Source: Pseudomonas sp. R37(2017)
GTDB taxonomy: Bacteria; Pseudomonadota; Gammaproteobacteria; Pseudomonadales; Pseudomonadaceae
Direction of reading: 5' to 3'
Assembly (NCBI RefSeq): GCF_002113375.1
Contig: NZ_NEHO01000027.1
Coordinates: forward strand, 1 to 52,865
Length of the DNA stretch: 52,865 nt
Position 1 is the stretch's first letter, and each line of letters opens with the position of its first letter. The translations under genes were made by a program, and so were the position numbers. Below, in pieces: positions 1 to 8,002 of this stretch. The notes below the pieces were generated by a model. It had not been told where the DNA came from. It did no database searches and saw nothing but the letters and a program-made list of their open reading frames with translations.

Positions 1-130
1 CTCGGCGTTCGCCCATCATGACTTCCACGGGGTCGCCGGGGATCATGCGAATCAACGCGAATGTCAGCAGGGTGATGCCGAAGAACGTGGGGATCAACAG
101 CCCCAGTCGGCGGGTAATAAAACTCAGCAT
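1..130 (-). CDS. dppB: Dipeptide ABC transporter permease, 5' end only
   Basis: This is the beginning of an inner-membrane permease of the dipeptide/oligopeptide ABC family; the rest lies beyond the window edge. The 43 visible codons begin MLSFITRRLGLLIPTFFGIT and continue with a hydrophobic helix ending in MIPGDPVEVMMGERR, the usual N-terminus of DppB/OppB permeases. The start ATG is at 128-130. The gene lies 129 bp downstream of dppA on the same strand, the standard dppA-dppB order, so it should form the membrane channel for DppA-delivered dipeptides. Identification as DppB rather than a related OppB or GsiC paralogue rests mainly on that order. Confidence 0.85.
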   Translation of the reverse strand, partial: MLSFITRRLGLLIPTFFGITLLTFALIRMIPGDPVEVMMGERR

Positions 131-233
131 TTGGGCGAGTCGCTCCTTGTTTTTTTGTAATGCCGGTGGGCGTGCTGGCCGTGCTCGGCCGTTCAGCCGG
201 AGTGGGTAAAGGCGCCGGCTCGAGGACAGCGAA

Positions 234-254
234 GGGGGCCGTTGGCCGGCCCCT
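234..254. other. Intercistronic hairpin between dppA and dppB
   Basis: Two 7-bp GC arms (234-240 and 248-254) pair around GTTGGCC just after the dppA stop codon. There is no T tract, so it is unlikely to be a simple terminator. Stem-loops here commonly protect the mRNA of the binding-protein gene and allow it to be expressed above the permeases; that role is inferred. Confidence 0.45.
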
Positions 255-259
255 GTCAC

Positions 260-1861
260 TCAGTTCTGGTTGTCGACGCCGTAGAAGCTGCTGAGTCCGA
301 AGGGGCTGATCTGGAAGTCCTTCACACTGGCGCGCATCGGCTGGTAGACCGTGGAGTGGGCGACCGGGGTGATCGGCACCTGCGCTTTGAGGACATGCTG
401 CGCTTCTTTGTACAGCGCGGTGCGCTGGTCCACATCGGCGGTGGTCACGGCGGCCTTCACCAGTTTCTCGTAGCCGGCATTGCACCACTTGGCGAAGTTG
501 TTGCCGTTGACCGAGTTGCAGCTGTAGAGGGTGCCCAGCCAGTTGTCCGGGTCACCGTTGTCGCCAGTGAAGCCGATCAGCATGGTGTCGTGTTCGCCGG
601 CGTGGGCACGCTTGATGTACTCGCCCCATTCGTAGCTGACGATGTTGGCCTTGATGCCGATTTTGGCCCAGTCGGCCTGGAGCATTTCGGCCATCAGCCT
701 GGCGTTGGGGTTGTAGGGGCGTTGCACCGGCATGGCCCAGAGGGTGATTTGCGTGCCTTCTTCCACGCCTGCGGCCTTGAGCAGCTCCCTGGCCTTCTGC
801 GGGTTGTAGTCGGCGTCCTTGATGGTCTCGTCGTAGGACCACTGGGTCGGCGGCAGGCCGTTGACGGCCAACTGGCCGGCGCCCTGGTAAACGGCGTCGA
901 TGATGGCTTGCTTGTTGACCGCCATGTCCAGCGCCTGGCGGACTTCGAGCTTGTCGAAGGGCTTGCGGGTGAAGTTGTAGGCGATGTAGCCAAGGTTGAA
1001 GCCTGGCTGACTGGGCATCCTGATGTTCACGTCTGCCTGCAGCGGCTTGATATCGGCCGGACGCGGGTAGGCGGTGATCTGGCATTCGTTCTTTTTCAGC
1101 TTTTGCGCGCGCACCGAGGCGTCGGTGGTGATGGCGAAGATCAGATTGTCGATCTTCACGTCTTCAGGCTTCCAGTAATCCTTGTTGCCCTTGTAGCGAA
1201 TCTGCGCGTCTTTCTGGTACTTGCTGAACACGAACGGGCCAGTGCCGATCGGTTTTTGGTTGATGTCCTGGGCCCTGCCTTCCTTGAGCAACCGGTCGGC
1301 GTATTCGGCCGACTGGATCGAGGCGAAGCTCATGGCCAGGTTCTGGATGAAGGCTGCGTCGACACCCTTGAGGGTGAACCTGACGGTATGGTCGTCGACT
1401 TTTTCGACCCTGGAGATTTTTTCGTTCATCCCCATGTCGTTGAAGTAGGGGAATTCGGTGGGATAGGCCTTGCGGAACGGCATGTCCTTGTCGAGCATGC
1501 GGTTGAAGGTGAACAGCACGTCGTCGGCGTTGAAGTCGCGGGTCGGCTTGAAGTAGTCGGTGGTGTGGAACTTGACCCCGTCACGCAGGTGGAAGGTGTA
1601 GGTCAGGCCATCGGGAGAAACGTCCCAGCGGGTTGCCAGGCCGGGGATGACCTTGGTGCCGCCACGTTCGAACTGCGTGAGACGGTTGAAGACGGTTTCG
1701 GCCGAGGCGTCGAAGTCGGTCCCCGTGGTGTATTGGCCTGGGTCGAAGCCAGCCGGGCTGCCTTCGGAGCAGAACACCAGGTTGGTGGCGGCATGGGTGA
1801 AGCCGGAACCGAGGATCAAACTGGCGGCGATCAGGGTCTTGAGCGTGGTTGTTTTGCGCAT
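260..1861 (-). CDS. dppA: Dipeptide ABC transporter, periplasmic binding protein (DppA family)
   Basis: This 533-residue SBP_bac_5 family protein captures peptides in the periplasm and hands them to DppBCDF. A Sec signal peptide covers about residues 1-24 (basic MRKTTTLK, hydrophobic core, cleavage after THA). The mature start NLVFCSEGSPAGFDPGQYTT and the VFNRLTQFERGGTKVIPGLA stretch are characteristic of DppA, and length is normal for the family. It precedes dppB. The 260 bp upstream carries a promoter-like sequence overlapped by a palindrome that recurs at the peptidase promoter across the XRE regulator gene. Peptide rather than heme or nickel binding is inferred from sequence resemblance and the neighbouring M24 peptidase. 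Confidence 0.92.
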   Translation of the reverse strand: MRKTTTLKTLIAASLILGSGFTHAATNLVFCSEGSPAGFDPGQYTTGTDFDASAETVFNRLTQFERGGTKVIPGLATRWDVSPDGLTYTFHLRDGVKFHTTDYFKPTRDFNADDVLFTFNRMLDKDMPFRKAYPTEFPYFNDMGMNEKISRVEKVDDHTVRFTLKGVDAAFIQNLAMSFASIQSAEYADRLLKEGRAQDINQKPIGTGPFVFSKYQKDAQIRYKGNKDYWKPEDVKIDNLIFAITTDASVRAQKLKKNECQITAYPRPADIKPLQADVNIRMPSQPGFNLGYIAYNFTRKPFDKLEVRQALDMAVNKQAIIDAVYQGAGQLAVNGLPPTQWSYDETIKDADYNPQKARELLKAAGVEEGTQITLWAMPVQRPYNPNARLMAEMLQADWAKIGIKANIVSYEWGEYIKRAHAGEHDTMLIGFTGDNGDPDNWLGTLYSCNSVNGNNFAKWCNAGYEKLVKAAVTTADVDQRTALYKEAQHVLKAQVPITPVAHSTVYQPMRASVKDFQISPFGLSSFYGVDNQN

Positions 1862-2055
1862 GCGAACCTCATTGTTGTTATTTTTGAGGGCGGCAGATCA
1901 GGTGGTTCATTTCTGGGGCTGTACCTGACCCTGCGGCTTTTTACGGGGCGCAGGCTGCCCGTCATTTGCGTACGGGAAGCCTGGGGCCAACGTCCTGGCT
2001 CGGGCGGTAGCGCTGAAGGGGGAGGGATGCTCGCGCCGCCACCGGCCGAGGCAAA

Positions 2056-2091
2056 ATTTAAGTCATTCTAAATTTAAGTTCAACTTAAATT
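2056..2091 (-). promoter_or_regulatory. Putative dppA promoter with palindromic operator
   Basis: Read on the minus strand, TTGAAC (2078-2083) and TTAAAT (2056-2061) are 16 bp apart and look like -35 and -10 boxes. A perfect palindrome with 10-bp arms AATTTAAGTT / AACTTAAATT around one central base spans 2071-2091 and covers the -35. The half sequence AAATTTAAGT is repeated at 2054-2063, covering the -10. A related site lies in front of the M24 peptidase gene. Binding by the adjacent XRE-cupin regulator is inferred. Confidence 0.6.
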
Positions 2092-2121
2092 CAGTGTTGC
2101 TTACTTTTGGAGGGCGGCTGC

Positions 2122-2688
2122 TCAGACCGTGGGATGATCGTCCAACAGGCCCCCCATGGTGGTGACGACCAGCGCTTCGGCAACATCGTCGCCAGCGTTG
2201 GCGATGGAGTGCGGCTTGGTGGAGTCGAAATGCACCGATCCCCCCGGGCCGAGCGGATAGGTGCGCCCTTCGATGGTGTAGACGATTTGCCCGCAGAGCA
2301 CGTAGGTGAACTCTGTGCCTTCGTGGGAGATGAGCTCGGACTGGTAGCCCACCGCCATAGTCATCTTCATCGCGTTGATCAGGTTGCCGGGGAAGTTGCT
2401 GGACAGGCGCTCGTAGACCAGCGGCTGGCTGCCGATGCTGTAGCGCACGCGCTGGCCCTGGTGGGAGTCGGGCTGGGGCTGGGCGGGCTGGTCGAACAGG
2501 GTGTTGAGCGGAATGCCCAGGGAATTGGCGATTCTCGCCAGCGAAGAGATGGACACGCCAGTGAGGTTACGCTCCGCCTGGGACAGGAAGCTGGCGGTGA
2601 GGCCTGACTCGGAGGCGACTTGGTTCAGGGTCTTGTTGGCGGCGCGGCGGTAGCGGCGCAGGCGTTCCCCGATCTGTTCTTCTGTCAT
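2122..2688 (-). CDS. XRE-family transcriptional regulator with C-terminal cupin
   Basis: This 188-residue cytoplasmic DNA-binding protein has an N-terminal helix-turn-helix at about residues 8-62 (LNQVASESGLTASFLSQAER is the HTH core) and a cupin at about 110-180 (GTEFTYVLCGQIVYTIEGRTY, then HFDSTKPHSIANAGD). This PuuR-like layout usually senses a small metabolite with the cupin. It sits between dppA (same strand) and a divergent M24 peptidase. AT-rich palindromes sharing TTTAAGT...CTTAAAT lie at both flanking promoters, so it is a good candidate for a local regulator of peptide uptake and cleavage. The ligand is unknown. Confidence 0.88.
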   Translation of the reverse strand: MTEEQIGERLRRYRRAANKTLNQVASESGLTASFLSQAERNLTGVSISSLARIANSLGIPLNTLFDQPAQPQPDSHQGQRVRYSIGSQPLVYERLSSNFPGNLINAMKMTMAVGYQSELISHEGTEFTYVLCGQIVYTIEGRTYPLGPGGSVHFDSTKPHSIANAGDDVAEALVVTTMGGLLDDHPTV

Positions 2689-2787
2689 TGACGTGGCTCA
2701 TGTTCTGAAAGGCGCCAGTATAGCGGGCGATGCATTGCAGAAAAGGCTTTTCGCCCGATGAAAATTAAGTGTGACTAAAAACATGCC

Positions 2788-2815
2788 TTGACGATTGTTT
2801 AAGTCGTGCTTAAAT
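2788..2815 (+). promoter_or_regulatory. Putative promoter/operator of the M24 peptidase gene
   Basis: TTGACG (2788-2793) and TTAAAT (2810-2815) are separated by 16 bp, matching -35 and -10 boxes. An imperfect palindrome, TTTAAG-TCGTG-CTTAAA (2798-2814), overlaps the -10 and matches about 14 of 19 positions of the palindrome at 2072-2090. A weaker half-palindrome, TTAAGT-GTG-ACTAAA, lies just upstream near 2765-2779, towards the divergent XRE gene. Confidence 0.55.
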
Positions 2816-2848
2816 TTTCGACACTGCAACATAACTCGGGAGAACGAA

Positions 2849-4066
2849 ATGACAGTGGGTGTAGGTGGCAAAACTCCGGAACAGGCGCTGGCCGGCCTGA
2901 CGAAAATGACCGCGGGCATGACGCCCATCGGCCTCGACGAATACCAGTCACGCATTGCCAAGGCCCAGCGCCTGATGCAAGAGCAGGGCATCGCCGCCCT
3001 CTACCTCAACGCTGGCAGCAACTTGTACTACTTCACCGGGGTGAAGTGGAGCCCGAGCGAACGCATGGTCGGCGCCGTGCTGCCCGCCAACGGTCCGCTG
3101 GCCTATATCGCCCCGGCATTCGAAGAGGGCACCATCCGCGACTTCCGCGAGGTGGATGGGGTTATCCATGGTTGGCATGAGCACGAAAGTCCCTACCGCC
3201 TGCTGCTCGACATGCTCGCTGCAATGGGCATCGCCGCCGACGCGGTAGTGGGCCTGTGCCCATCCCTGGCGTTCTTCATGTTCGATGGCATCCGCCGCCT
3301 CGGTTCGGCCTTCGAGTTCGTAGACGCTTCTTGCGTGATAAATCTGTGTCGCTATCACAAGTCCGCGACAGAATTGGCGCTGATGCAGCGCGCCAAAGAC
3401 ATGACCCTGCAAGTGCACAAGGCGGCCGCCAGCATCCTGCGCGCAGGCATCAGCACCACCGAGGTGGCCGAGTTCATCCGCGAGGCGCACCGCAAGGTGG
3501 GCGCGCCGGGTTCGACCTTCTGCATCGTGCTGTTCGGCGAGGCCAGCGCCTTCCCCCATGGGGTGAAACACGCGCAGGTGCTCAAGGACGGCGACATGGT
3601 GTTGATCGACACGGGCTGCCAGCTCCACGGCTACCAGTCGGATATCACTCGCAGTTACGTGTTCGGCACCCCGAGCGCCCGCCAGCGCGCCATGTGGAAC
3701 CTGGAAAAGACCGCCCAGCAAGCCGCTTTCGACGCCGCGCGTCTGGGCGAACCCTGCCAGGTGGTGGACGCCGCCGCGCGGCATAGCCTGGAAGCCGCCG
3801 GTCTCGGCCCGGACTACCGGTTACCCGGTTTGCCGCACCGCACCGGCCATGGCATCGGCCTGGACATTCACGAAGGGCCCTATCTGGTGCGTGGTGACCA
3901 GACGCCGCTGGCCGAAGGCATGTGCTTCTCCAATGAGCCGATGATTTGCCTGCCGGGCGAATTCGGCATTCGCCTGGAGGATCATTTCTACATGACCGCC
4001 ACAGGCCCGCGCTGGTTTACCCAGCCGAGTCATTCCATAGACGACCCGTTCGGGTTGGAGGTCTGA
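2849..4066 (+). CDS. M24 family metallopeptidase (Xaa-Pro dipeptidase-like)
   Basis: This 405-residue cytoplasmic enzyme has the creatinase/prolidase fold: an N-terminal domain (to about 160) and a C-terminal pita-bread domain with the expected dinuclear metal ligands, namely Asp in VLIDTGCQL and SDITRSYVFG, His in HRTGHGIGLDIHEGP, and Glu in FSNEPMI and IRLEDHF. It should remove an N-terminal residue from Xaa-Pro or related dipeptides. The ATG at 2849 follows CGGGAGAACGAA and is preferred to an upstream in-frame ATG at 2795 that would sit inside the promoter. Pairing with dppAB and the shared operator suggests it hydrolyses imported dipeptides. The exact substrate cannot be read from sequence. 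Confidence 0.88.
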   Translation: MTVGVGGKTPEQALAGLTKMTAGMTPIGLDEYQSRIAKAQRLMQEQGIAALYLNAGSNLYYFTGVKWSPSERMVGAVLPANGPLAYIAPAFEEGTIRDFREVDGVIHGWHEHESPYRLLLDMLAAMGIAADAVVGLCPSLAFFMFDGIRRLGSAFEFVDASCVINLCRYHKSATELALMQRAKDMTLQVHKAAASILRAGISTTEVAEFIREAHRKVGAPGSTFCIVLFGEASAFPHGVKHAQVLKDGDMVLIDTGCQLHGYQSDITRSYVFGTPSARQRAMWNLEKTAQQAAFDAARLGEPCQVVDAAARHSLEAAGLGPDYRLPGLPHRTGHGIGLDIHEGPYLVRGDQTPLAEGMCFSNEPMICLPGEFGIRLEDHFYMTATGPRWFTQPSHSIDDPFGLEV

Positions 4067-4078
4067 AGGCAGGCGTGT

Positions 4079-4102
4079 GACCCGGCAAGGGTTGCTCGGG
4101 TC
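4079..4102. terminator. Hairpin between convergent genes, no T tract
   Basis: GACCCG (4079-4084) pairs with CGGGTC (4097-4102), with an inner GCAA/TTGC extension. It sits in the 73-bp gap between the M24 peptidase and the convergent permease gene. The absence of a T run on either strand makes classical intrinsic termination doubtful. Confidence 0.35.
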
Positions 4103-4139
4103 GAATGCAATCAGCTGAGCAGGTCCATGCAACTCTCTG

Positions 4140-4907
4140 TCACGCCTTGACCCAACGCTGGCGACTCCAACTGCTCAAGCCATCGACGGCGAACACCAGC
4201 AGCAACATGGCGAGGATCACCGTGCTGGCCTGGGCCTCCTGGAACAGGCTGAGGCTGACATAGAGCATCTGCCCCAAACCGCCGGCACCGACGAAACCCA
4301 GCACGCTGGCCATGCGGATGTTGTTTTCCCAGCGGTACAGGATGTACGCCAACAACTGTGGAAACAGGTTGGGCAAGGTGCCGTAGCAGAACGCCCAGAC
4401 CACGTTGCCACCCTGCAGGCGGATGGCTTCGGCCGGTTGCGGCGGGGTGTTTTCCAGTGCTTCGGCGAACAACCTACCCAGCACCCCGGTGGTGTGCATG
4501 GCCAATGCCAGGGTCCCGGCATTGGGGCCGAGACCCGCCGCCAGCACCATCAGCGCGGCCCATACCAATTCGGGAATGGCGCGCAGGCCGTTGAGCACAA
4601 GGCGCGATGCACTCTGCAACGGCCAGCCGAAGCGTCCGGCCGCCGGCAATGCCAGCACCAGGCCGAATACCGCCGCGAGCAGGGTGCCAAGGGCAGACAT
4701 GGCCATGGTTTCCACAGCGCCACGGCCGATGGCTTGCAGATGGCCGGCGCTCAGGTCCGGGCTGAGAAAACGCAGCACATAGGCGCCCATCTGCTGCAGG
4801 TTGGCGCTGCCCGTCAGTTCGCCGAGGTCGATGCCCAGATAGCGGAACGAAGCGACGACCGCTGCACCGATGCACAGGATCAGCAGCAGGTTGATCAGGC
4901 GATTCAT
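4140..4907 (-). CDS. PhnE-type ABC transporter permease, second subunit
   Basis: This 255-residue inner-membrane permease is of the phosphonate/oxyanion importer family. Several hydrophobic helices surround the conserved cytoplasmic EAA-type loop (LFAEALENTPPQPAEAIRLQGG...FCYGTLPNLFPQLL), followed by RWENNIRMASVLGFVGAGGLGQ, a PhnE hallmark. Its start overlaps the stop of the first permease by 4 bp, so the genes are translationally coupled. It should form the channel heterodimer with the product of 4904-5731. Substrate assignment depends on the binding protein; see that entry. Confidence 0.85.
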   Translation of the reverse strand: MNRLINLLLILCIGAAVVASFRYLGIDLGELTGSANLQQMGAYVLRFLSPDLSAGHLQAIGRGAVETMAMSALGTLLAAVFGLVLALPAAGRFGWPLQSASRLVLNGLRAIPELVWAALMVLAAGLGPNAGTLALAMHTTGVLGRLFAEALENTPPQPAEAIRLQGGNVVWAFCYGTLPNLFPQLLAYILYRWENNIRMASVLGFVGAGGLGQMLYVSLSLFQEAQASTVILAMLLLVFAVDGLSSWSRQRWVKA

Positions 4908-5731
4908 GCGAACCTCCAGCGCAGCAGGCGGCTGATCTGATCGGCGAACAGCACCAACACGAAAAAGGTCAGCAACATGCTCGCTACTTCACCGCCGGCA
5001 AACATGCGCAACGACAAATCGATCTGCTGGCCCAGCCCGCCGGCGCCGACGAAGCCCATCACCACCGATGCGCGGATGGCGCATTCCCAGCGATACACGG
5101 TGTACGACAGCAATTCCGCCGCGACATTGGGCAAGATGCCGTAGCAGAAAGCCGTCAACCGGCCGCTGCCGGCCTGTAGCAGCGCATGGGCCGGACGCTG
5201 GTCCACCGATTCGAAGATTTCCGCATAGACCTTGCCGAGCATGCCGCTGTAGGTGATGGCAATGGCCAGTACCCCGGCTGTCGGGCCAAGGCCGACGGCG
5301 CGCACGAACAGCAGGGCCCAGACGATTTCCGGCACGCTGCGCAGGAAGATCAGCAGCCCGCGTACCGGCCAGCGCAGCAGCCGGCCCAGGGCGCTCGGGC
5401 GACCGCTGCGTGAAGCGGCGGACAGCGACAGCGCGCGGCTGGCCAACAGGCTGGCGGGAATGGCCAACAGCAAGGCCAAAGCCATGCCGGCGGTAGCGAT
5501 GGCCAGTGTCTGCAGCGTCGCTTGCCAGAGTAACTGGAGGAATTCTTCGCCATGGGCCGGTGGCCAGAAGGCCGCGACAAAACGGCCCATCTCACTCTGG
5601 CTGTCGGCCTTGAGCAGGACACCCAGGTCCAGTTCGCTGAAGTGAATGCCGGGCCACAGCAGGGCAAGCGCCAACAGGCTGAGCAACAGGCGAGGCAGGG
5701 TGGCCGGGTCTCGTGTATCGCGGGTCAGCAT
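4904..5731 (-). CDS. PhnE-type ABC transporter permease, first subunit
   Basis: This 275-residue membrane protein is homologous to the adjacent permease. It has an N-terminal helix (LLLSLLALALLWPGI), a periplasmic segment, then the transmembrane core with the EAA loop YAEIFESVDQRPAHALL and the RWECAIRASVVMGFVGAGGLGQ motif. It overlaps the ATPase gene upstream by 7 bp and the second permease downstream by 4 bp, so all four transporter genes form one operon. Two diverged PhnE copies are usual for this transporter type. Confidence 0.86.
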   Translation of the reverse strand: MLTRDTRDPATLPRLLLSLLALALLWPGIHFSELDLGVLLKADSQSEMGRFVAAFWPPAHGEEFLQLLWQATLQTLAIATAGMALALLLAIPASLLASRALSLSAASRSGRPSALGRLLRWPVRGLLIFLRSVPEIVWALLFVRAVGLGPTAGVLAIAITYSGMLGKVYAEIFESVDQRPAHALLQAGSGRLTAFCYGILPNVAAELLSYTVYRWECAIRASVVMGFVGAGGLGQQIDLSLRMFAGGEVASMLLTFFVLVLFADQISRLLRWRFA

Positions 5732-6522
5732 CGGGGAATCTGCAGGCTCAAGGGCGCCACCGGAGCGGGCGGGGATTGCAGTTGCTCGTTGGCGTAGAGC
5801 TTGTCGAGCAATGCCTGGTCGACGTCGCTGGCGGGAAGGTCGAACAGGACCTGACCGTCACGCAAACCGATGATGCGCGAGAAGTGCGTCAGGGCCAGTT
5901 CCACGGCATGCAGGCTGGCGACCAGCGTCACGTTGCGTTCCCGGGCGTGGCGGCAGAGGATCGACAACGTGTGCCCGGCCAGCACGGGGTCCATCGCCGA
6001 CACCGGCTCGTCGGCCAGCAGCACTTCGGGGGCCTGGTACAGCACCCGGGCAATGCCCACGCGCTGGAGCTGGCCGCCGGATAACTGCTGGCACTGGGCG
6101 AACAGCTTGTCACCCAGGTCCAGTTTGAGCAGTGCCGCCCGCGCGCCCGGCACATCCAGCGGATGCAACAGGCTCAGCAGGCTTTTGGCAAAACCCCACT
6201 GGCCCAGCTTTCCGGCCAGCACCGCCGTGACCACTCGTTGCCGCGGTGGCAATGGCGGCGCCTGATGCACCAGGCCAATGCGTGCGCGCAGTTGCTGACG
6301 TCGACGCGGGCTCAACTGCCAGGCTTGCTCGCCGAGCACTTCGACCGTGCCGCTGCCAGGGCACAGGGCAGTGGCCAGCACGTTGAGCAGGCTCGACTTG
6401 CCGGCACCGGACGGGCCGATGATCGCCACCTGTTCACCGGCAGCGATGTGCAGGTCGAGCTCATGCAGCGCGCGCACGCCGTTGCCGTGGGTGAGGCTGA
6501 CCCGGTTCAGATGCAAGGTCAT
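5725..6522 (-). CDS. PhnC-type ABC transporter ATP-binding protein
   Basis: This 265-residue ATPase energises the importer from the cytoplasmic face. Walker A is GPSGAGKS at residues 36-43, the ABC signature is LSGGQLQRVGIARVL, and Walker B is VLLADEPVSAMDP. The H-loop is ASLHAVELAL. Sequence is closest to PhnC-like ATPases, and gene order (binding protein, ATPase, two permeases) is canonical. No C-P lyase gene is visible nearby, so phosphonate breakdown is not supported. Confidence 0.88.
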   Translation of the reverse strand: MTLHLNRVSLTHGNGVRALHELDLHIAAGEQVAIIGPSGAGKSSLLNVLATALCPGSGTVEVLGEQAWQLSPRRRQQLRARIGLVHQAPPLPPRQRVVTAVLAGKLGQWGFAKSLLSLLHPLDVPGARAALLKLDLGDKLFAQCQQLSGGQLQRVGIARVLYQAPEVLLADEPVSAMDPVLAGHTLSILCRHARERNVTLVASLHAVELALTHFSRIIGLRDGQVLFDLPASDVDQALLDKLYANEQLQSPPAPVAPLSLQIPRC

Positions 6523-7370
6523 TTCAGCAGGTCGGCAGCGCGCGCGGCTTCCTCGATGCCCTTGTAGTTCTCAGGCTTGGTCTCGATGAAGCGGCTGGCG
6601 GCCTGGAGGTCCAGAATTGCTTTTTGCTCCGGGTTGGCCGGGTCGAGCGCGAGGAATGCCACCTTGATTTTGTTGGCCAGGGCCGGGTCGAGGTTGCCGC
6701 GCACGGTCCAGTTGTAGTCGAAGTAGGCCGGCGTGGTGGCGAAGACCTTGACCTTGTCGGTGTCGACCTTGCCGGCCTTGACCAGTTTTTCCCAGACGCT
6801 GGCATTGAGCACGCCAGCGTCTACTTTACCCGCCTGGACCCAGGCGACCGTGGCGTCGTGGGCGCCGGAGTAGCCGACGCGACTGAACCAGGTTTCCGGC
6901 TTGATACCGTCCTGCAGCATGAAATAGCGCGGCATCAGGCTGCCCGACGTCGATGAGACAGAACCGAAGGCAAAGGACTTGCCCTTGAGGTCGGCCAGCG
7001 ACTTGACGGCCGGGTCGGCGGTGATGAATTTGCTGGTGAACTGCGCATCCTGCTCACGCTGTACCAATGGAATGGCATTGCCGGTTTTCAAGCGTGCCTG
7101 CACGAAGGTGAAGCCGCCCAGCCAGGCCATGTCGATGCGGTCGGTGGCCAGCGCCTCGACCACTGCCGGGTAGTCGGACACCGGCACGAACTCGACCTTC
7201 ATGCCCAGTTGCTTCTCCAGGTATTCGCCCAGTGGCTTGAACTTGCGCAGCAATTCGGTGGGGGCTTCGTCGGGAATGGCGCTGACCTTGAGGGTCTCGG
7301 CAGCCTGTGCCAACAGCGTGGAAAGGGACAAGGTCAGGCCGACGGTCAGGGCCAGGGTACGTTTGAGCAT
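6519..7370 (-). CDS. PhnD-like periplasmic binding protein, 'putative selenate' subgroup
   Basis: This 283-residue oxyanion-binding protein has a Sec signal peptide (residues 1-22, cut after LAQAA). The start at 7370 is chosen because it gives a clean signal peptide; an upstream in-frame ATG would add 21 non-signal residues. Blocks such as SAIPDEAPTELLRKFKPLG, DMAWLGGFTFVQARLKTG, FAFGSVSSTSGSLMPRYF and FDYNWTVRGN match, from memory, the family annotated as putative selenate ABC transporter binding proteins rather than classical PhnD. The cystathionine synthase/lyase pair upstream on the same strand is consistent with a sulfur- or selenium-related substrate. Actual ligand unproven; phosphonate or phosphite remain possible. 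Confidence 0.82.
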   Translation of the reverse strand: MLKRTLALTVGLTLSLSTLLAQAAETLKVSAIPDEAPTELLRKFKPLGEYLEKQLGMKVEFVPVSDYPAVVEALATDRIDMAWLGGFTFVQARLKTGNAIPLVQREQDAQFTSKFITADPAVKSLADLKGKSFAFGSVSSTSGSLMPRYFMLQDGIKPETWFSRVGYSGAHDATVAWVQAGKVDAGVLNASVWEKLVKAGKVDTDKVKVFATTPAYFDYNWTVRGNLDPALANKIKVAFLALDPANPEQKAILDLQAASRFIETKPENYKGIEEAARAADLLK

Positions 7371-7505
7371 GGAAGTTCTCCGGTTCAATAGCGGAAAAAT
7401 GTCGATGCGCCTCGCACAAGCTGATTGCTGCACGACGCTTCGTGAGGGTAGACGAAAACGCCGCGATTATAGGGACTCTTGTGTGCTTGACCAGCAAAAC
7501 AGACC

Positions 7506-7994
7506 TGTAGGAGCGAGCATGCTCGCGATGGCGGAGTGTCAGCCAGCATCAATATCGACTGATCCGTCGCCATCGCGAGCGTGCTCGCTCCTACAGGGAT
7601 TTGTGGTGAGCAGGCGATTTTTGCATGGCAGACACACAGCTGTAGGAGCGAGCATGCTCGCGATGGCGGAGTGTCAGCCAGCATCAGTATCGACTGATCC
7701 GTCGCCATCGCGAGCGTGCTCGCTCCTACAGGGATTTGTGGTGAGCAGGCGGTTTTTGCATGGCAGACACACAGCTGTAGGAGCGAGCATGCTCGCGATG
7801 GCGGAGTGTCAGCCAGCATCAGTATCGACTGATCCGCCGCCATCGCGAGCGTGCTCGCTCCTACAGGGATTTGTGGTGAGCAGCCGGTTTTTGTTTGGCA
7901 GACACACAGCTGTAGGAGCGAGCATGCTCGCGATTGCGGAGTGTCAGCCAGCATCAGTATCGACTGATCCGTCGCCATCGCGAGCGCTCCTACA
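7506..7994. repeat. Tandem array of four REP palindromes, 135-bp period
   Basis: Four near-identical inverted-repeat units start at 7506, 7641, 7776 and 7911, exactly 135 bp apart. Each has outer arms TGTAGGAGCGAGCATGCTCG / CGAGCGTGCTCGCTCCTACA around an inner AGTGTCAGCCAGCATCA segment. The roughly 45-bp spacers (GGGATTTGTGGTGAGCAG...) are also repeated. Unit 4 lacks six bases in its right arm and ends 8 bp from the stop codon of the cystathionine gamma-lyase gene. Together with short flanks the array fills the 632 bp between the lyase gene and the transporter operon. Such arrays can act in mRNA stabilisation, gyrase binding or RayT mobilisation; no rayT gene is in the window. Confidence 0.93.
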
Positions 7995-8002
7995 GGGATT
8001 TA

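Noticed and set aside
242..2071. Long plus-strand open frame (about 600 codons) opposite dppA
   Set aside because: Its composition is the typical GC-rich shadow of a minus-strand gene; dppA has a signal peptide and clear family motifs.
4140..7370. Phosphonate uptake and C-P lyase locus
   Set aside because: No phnG-M or phn hydrolase genes are present and the binding protein resembles the selenate-type group more closely.
7506..7994. CRISPR array
   Set aside because: The regularly spaced units are long palindromes and the spacers are also repeated, not unique; no cas genes nearby.
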